The notes beneath the pieces are model-generated. The model made no database searches and was not told the origin of the DNA. It saw nothing but the letters and a program-made list of their open reading frames with translations. The position numbers were made by a program, and so were the translations under genes. Below are positions 61,955 through 64,000 of a stretch of DNA of 64,000 nt, one piece after another. This DNA is from an uncultured Candidatus Actinomarinales bacterium (GTDB lineage: Bacteria > Actinomycetota > Acidimicrobiia > Actinomarinales > Actinomarinaceae): NCBI GenBank assembly GCA_943840565.1, contig CALSUY010000001.1, positions 372,001-436,000 of the forward strand. Reading direction: 5' to 3'. The stretch's first letter is position 1. Every line of letters starts with the position of its first letter.

Positions 61955-63159
61955 TAATACAAGTTTTTAAGAAATTTTATAAGCTCCCAAAAGGCTTTAT
62001 TTACTGATCTTTCAATTATTTCTTGTCTGTTTCCATTAATTTTATGTTTAGTAGATACAGATTTTTCTTTATTTGAGATAGTGATAAAAATATCACCAAT
62101 TCCATACTTACTTGATGTTATTGGACCTGCCTCACCTAATATGCTTAGATTAAGGTCTGTAGAATAATGATTTAACGCATTTTCAGACAAGACCTCAGTT
62201 AATTCTGGCCAATTTTTATAATCGACTTCTTCGTCAATTAATAACTTCTTTGCATCATTTGTATAAGTGATAGAACTTCCCTTTAATATTTTGCTAGCAC
62301 CTGGATTTTTTGTAAATCTAGAAGATAGCTCTCCACCAGTAACACTTTCAACAAAAGAGATTGTGAGTTCTTTTTCTATAAGTAAATCTAAAAGAATTTT
62401 AGAAATATCTATATTTTCATAAGCAATGATATCGTCTGAAAACACATCTCTAAGTGTGTCTATAAACAATTGTTCATCATCATTTGAAATTGTATTTTTA
62501 TCATAACGTAATTTGATTATTCCTTTACTTGCTAAATATGCGATGTCTATACCTTCAGGTTTAAATTTATTTATTGACTGAGCAAGTGAAGATTCTGCCT
62601 GATTGTAAAACAATACAAACTGATAGTTTTTTGGTTTCTCATTTGATGTCTCTATTAATAGTGGGACTATCTCATCTTGAACCATTGGAATAAATTCCCT
62701 TGGTGGCCCGGGTAGTATAAATATTTTTTTATTGTCGGACTCTATTAAAGTTCCGGGGGCTGTTCCCTGTGTGTTGTTTAGTTTTATGGAATTTTTAGGA
62801 AGATAAGCTTGCTTCATATTGGTTTCTGGCATCATAAGCCCTCTAGCTTGCCATCTTTTTTTCATGAATTCTACATGAGATTCGTCCAGCTCTAATTCTA
62901 TGTTTAGGTGTTTAGATATTACTTCTCGAGTAATATCATCTTCAGTTGGCCCCAATCCCCCACAAGTAATCACAACATCACAAGAAGTATATAAGAAATT
63001 AAATCCTGCTATTATTTCATCTTCAATATCAGAGACTGTTACTTCATGTGTGAGTGTATTTCCAGAATTATATAGTTCGCTCCCAAGTTTTGAGAGGTTT
63101 GTGTTTATGGTATCACCTAACAGAATTTCAGTGCCTACAGATAACAGTCCGATTTTCAT
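61954..63159 (-). CDS. cinA: CinA-like competence/damage-inducible protein
   Basis: 401 aa. N-terminal MoaB/CinA domain: GLLSVGTEILLGDTINTN, VITCGGLGPTEDD, ILPGPPREF. C-terminal nicotinamide-nucleotide amidase domain: VESVTGGELSSRFTKNPGAS (family ESCTGG, here Cys to Val). It recycles damaged nicotinamide or ADP-ribose compounds. A TATCCT box is 6 nt before the ATG. The cinA-recA order is common. Confidence 0.92.
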   Translation of the reverse strand: MKIGLLSVGTEILLGDTINTNLSKLGSELYNSGNTLTHEVTVSDIEDEIIAGFNFLYTSCDVVITCGGLGPTEDDITREVISKHLNIELELDESHVEFMKKRWQARGLMMPETNMKQAYLPKNSIKLNNTQGTAPGTLIESDNKKIFILPGPPREFIPMVQDEIVPLLIETSNEKPKNYQFVLFYNQAESSLAQSINKFKPEGIDIAYLASKGIIKLRYDKNTISNDDEQLFIDTLRDVFSDDIIAYENIDISKILLDLLIEKELTISFVESVTGGELSSRFTKNPGASKILKGSSITYTNDAKKLLIDEEVDYKNWPELTEVLSENALNHYSTDLNLSILGEAGPITSSKYGIGDIFITISNKEKSVSTKHKINGNRQEIIERSVNKAFWELIKFLKNLY

Positions 63160-63165
63160 ATGGTT

Positions 63166-63171
63166 AGGATA
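63166..63171 (-). promoter_or_regulatory. -10 box of leaderless promoter for cinA
   Basis: TATCCT on the minus strand, then 6 nt (AACCAT), then ATG. Confidence 0.45.
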
Positions 63172-63194
63172 ACAATGTTTAATCCGTATATAAG

Positions 63195-63200
63195 TAAAAT
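63195..63200 (+). promoter_or_regulatory. -10 box of leaderless promoter for the selenoprotein candidate
   Basis: TAAAAT, then 6 nt (AAACTT), then ATG at 63207. Confidence 0.5.
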
Positions 63201-63206
63201 AAACTT

Positions 63207-63668
63207 ATGAAAAAACTAATATTTATTCTGTTTTTTAGCTTTTGTAGCTCTTCAGTTTCTGTAGATAATTCTGCAGCAGATATACCTAATGATACAGTCA
63301 ATACCTCACCAACTACATTGACATACACTAACGAGTTAGGTGATTTTGTTATTGAAGATTTAACAAACAAGAAAACACTAATTGTTTTCTGGGCTGACTA
63401 CTGAGGTATCTGTCGAGAGGAGTTGCCTCTCTTAGAAAAGAATTTAGAAAAACTTTCAGAAACTTATGACATTATTGCGCTTGCACACAGTGAAGTTGAT
63501 CCGACTATGGAGTGGGTACAAAACAATTTAACAGGAAAATTAACAATTGGTTTTTCAACTAGTGAATTAAGAGATGAACTACAAGTAGTAGGTCAACCAA
63601 TATCAATTATTTTTGACACGAATGGAAATATTCTCAGTAGAGAATTTGGATACATACCTACGAATTAA
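63207..63668 (+). CDS. Thioredoxin/TlpA-like selenoprotein candidate (in-frame TGA = Sec66)
   Basis: Predicted exported thiol-disulfide oxidoreductase of 153 residues interrupted by TGA at 63402-63404. Before it: a hydrophobic signal segment with a possible lipoprotein Cys (FFSFCSSS) and the strand LIVFWADY. After it, in the same frame: GICREELPLLEK, then VVGQPISIIFDTNGNIL, the cis-Pro and last strands of the thioredoxin fold. The TGA falls exactly at the first Cys of WCxxC, giving U-G-I-C. A hairpin of SECIS type follows. Without readthrough neither half is a complete fold. The alternative is a nonsense mutation from TGT or TGC. Confidence 0.82.
63405..63431 (+). promoter_or_regulatory. Candidate bacterial SECIS element
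   Basis: Directly after the TGA, GAGAGG (63415-63420) pairs perfectly with CCTCTC (63426-63431), leaving the loop AGTTG. The loop begins 16 nt after the TGA and has G as its second base, followed by T, as in bacterial SECIS loops read by SelB. It is encoded by GAG GAG TTG CCT CTC, codons unusually G/C-rich for this genome. Confidence 0.75.
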
Positions 63669-63736
63669 ATTTACCTTAATTTTAAATACTCTTCTATCAG
63701 ATTCGTTAGTATGAGAGTAAGTTAAGCGGAGGTAAT

Positions 63737-64000
63737 GTGAAAAAAACATTTCTTATTCTACTTTGTCTTTCTATGTTGTTAGTCGCATGTGGCGGCTCAG
63801 CAGAAGAGACAGTAGAAGAAACTGCATCTGTGGAAGAATCAGAATCACTTGAATCACCGGCAACAACCGTTGCTCCAGTTCTTGATAAGATAACATTCGG
63901 ATTTATTCCCAGTGCAGAACAAACAGATCTTCAAGACAATATAAAACCATTAATGAAAGTTCTATCTGATGGCTTAGGTATTGAAGTTGAAGGATTTGTA
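63737..64000 (+). CDS. PhnD/PtxB-type phosphonate/phosphite ABC transporter binding lipoprotein, partial (GTG start)
   Basis: First 88 codons of a substrate-binding lipoprotein that continues past the window. Signal peptide with lipobox LLVAC, then a Glu/Ser/Thr-rich linker, then the mature start ITFGFIPSAEQTDLQDNI followed by KPLMKVLSDGLGIEVEGF, the PhnD pattern. A strong GGAGG (63728-63732) precedes the GTG at 63737-63739, so this mRNA has a leader. The ligand is probably a phosphonate or phosphite; other family ligands are possible. Confidence 0.8.
   Translation, partial: MKKTFLILLCLSMLLVACGGSAEETVEETASVEESESLESPATTVAPVLDKITFGFIPSAEQTDLQDNIKPLMKVLSDGLGIEVEGFV

Noticed and set aside
63402-63404. 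TGA read as tryptophan (alternative genetic code)
   Set aside because: Conserved genes aspS, efp and gmk end in TGA at the expected protein ends, and Trp is encoded by TGG throughout; the TGA also falls at a Cys position, not a Trp position.
1-64000. CRISPR arrays, insertion sequences, rRNA genes
   Set aside because: No regularly spaced repeats, transposase genes or rRNA sequence were found.

Overview
Organism and basis. The window is AT-rich, gene-dense bacterial DNA. Gene order and content point to a streamlined actinobacterium: an mIHF gene next to gmk, an FtsR-like MerR regulator, a phosphatidylinositol-mannoside block (PI-phosphate synthase, PatA-like acyltransferase, PimA-like mannosyltransferase), relA/MBL/hisS and secD/secF/yajC in actinobacterial order, an F420-type LLM oxidoreductase, a recA-miaB-miaA-dapF-lexA-LysM-nrdR neighbourhood, and GAAC-N4-GTTC SOS boxes. 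Low GC plus these markers suggests a marine Acidimicrobiia such as the Actinomarinales; that assignment is inference. Several expected genes are missing from otherwise conserved blocks (ruvABC, aro, pyr, metK, apt, recX).

Layout. (1) 74-29143, all minus strand: a run of core genes from thrS back to a D,D-carboxypeptidase, covering translation (thrS, alaS, aspS, hisS, efp, def, fmt), stringent response, Sec export, queuosine, PLP synthesis, PIM lipids, CoA, nucleotide kinase and replication restart. (2) 29222-35671: small unknown genes, a cyclophilin lipoprotein, a hotdog thioesterase, an LLM oxidoreductase and two tandem DUF3048 proteins. (3) 35676-45376: an aldehyde dehydrogenase, the glycine-cleavage operon (gcvH-T-PA-PB), an atypical SDR, a GH1 glycosidase, a DoxX-like protein and glpK. 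(4) 45450-53374, accessory: a TauE permease, a frameshifted AlkA-like glycosylase, deoD, an aldo-keto reductase with a structured leader, a candidate small RNA, a 37-residue basic peptide, trhO, a tRNA-Phe fragment beside a divergent PanB-like gene, and tRNA-Val. (5) 53374-56446: SRAP, an S51 peptidase, tRNA-Cys, tRNA-Gly, dut and an unknown membrane protein. (6) 56443-63159: the SOS/tRNA-modification block nrdR, LysM, lexA, dapF, miaA, miaB, recA, cinA. (7) 63207-64000: a probable selenocysteine-containing thioredoxin-like protein and the start of a PhnD-type binding lipoprotein that runs off the window.

Main discoveries. The thioredoxin-fold gene at 63207-63668 has an in-frame TGA exactly at the first cysteine of CxxC. 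It is followed by a 6-bp hairpin with a GU-containing loop at bacterial-SECIS distance, written in unusually G-rich codons. Other conserved genes here end in TGA, so the codon is not globally reassigned. Second, at least 17 genes have a TANNNT hexamer exactly 6 nt before the start codon, with several more at 5 or 7 nt; this is the signature of leaderless transcription and it also helps choose starts. Smaller points include a carboxypeptidase whose only good start appears to be ATC, a PD-(D/E)XK nuclease where ruvC would be expected, a tRNA-Phe relic that seems to supply a promoter element, and a leader that could switch between two hairpins before an aldo-keto reductase.
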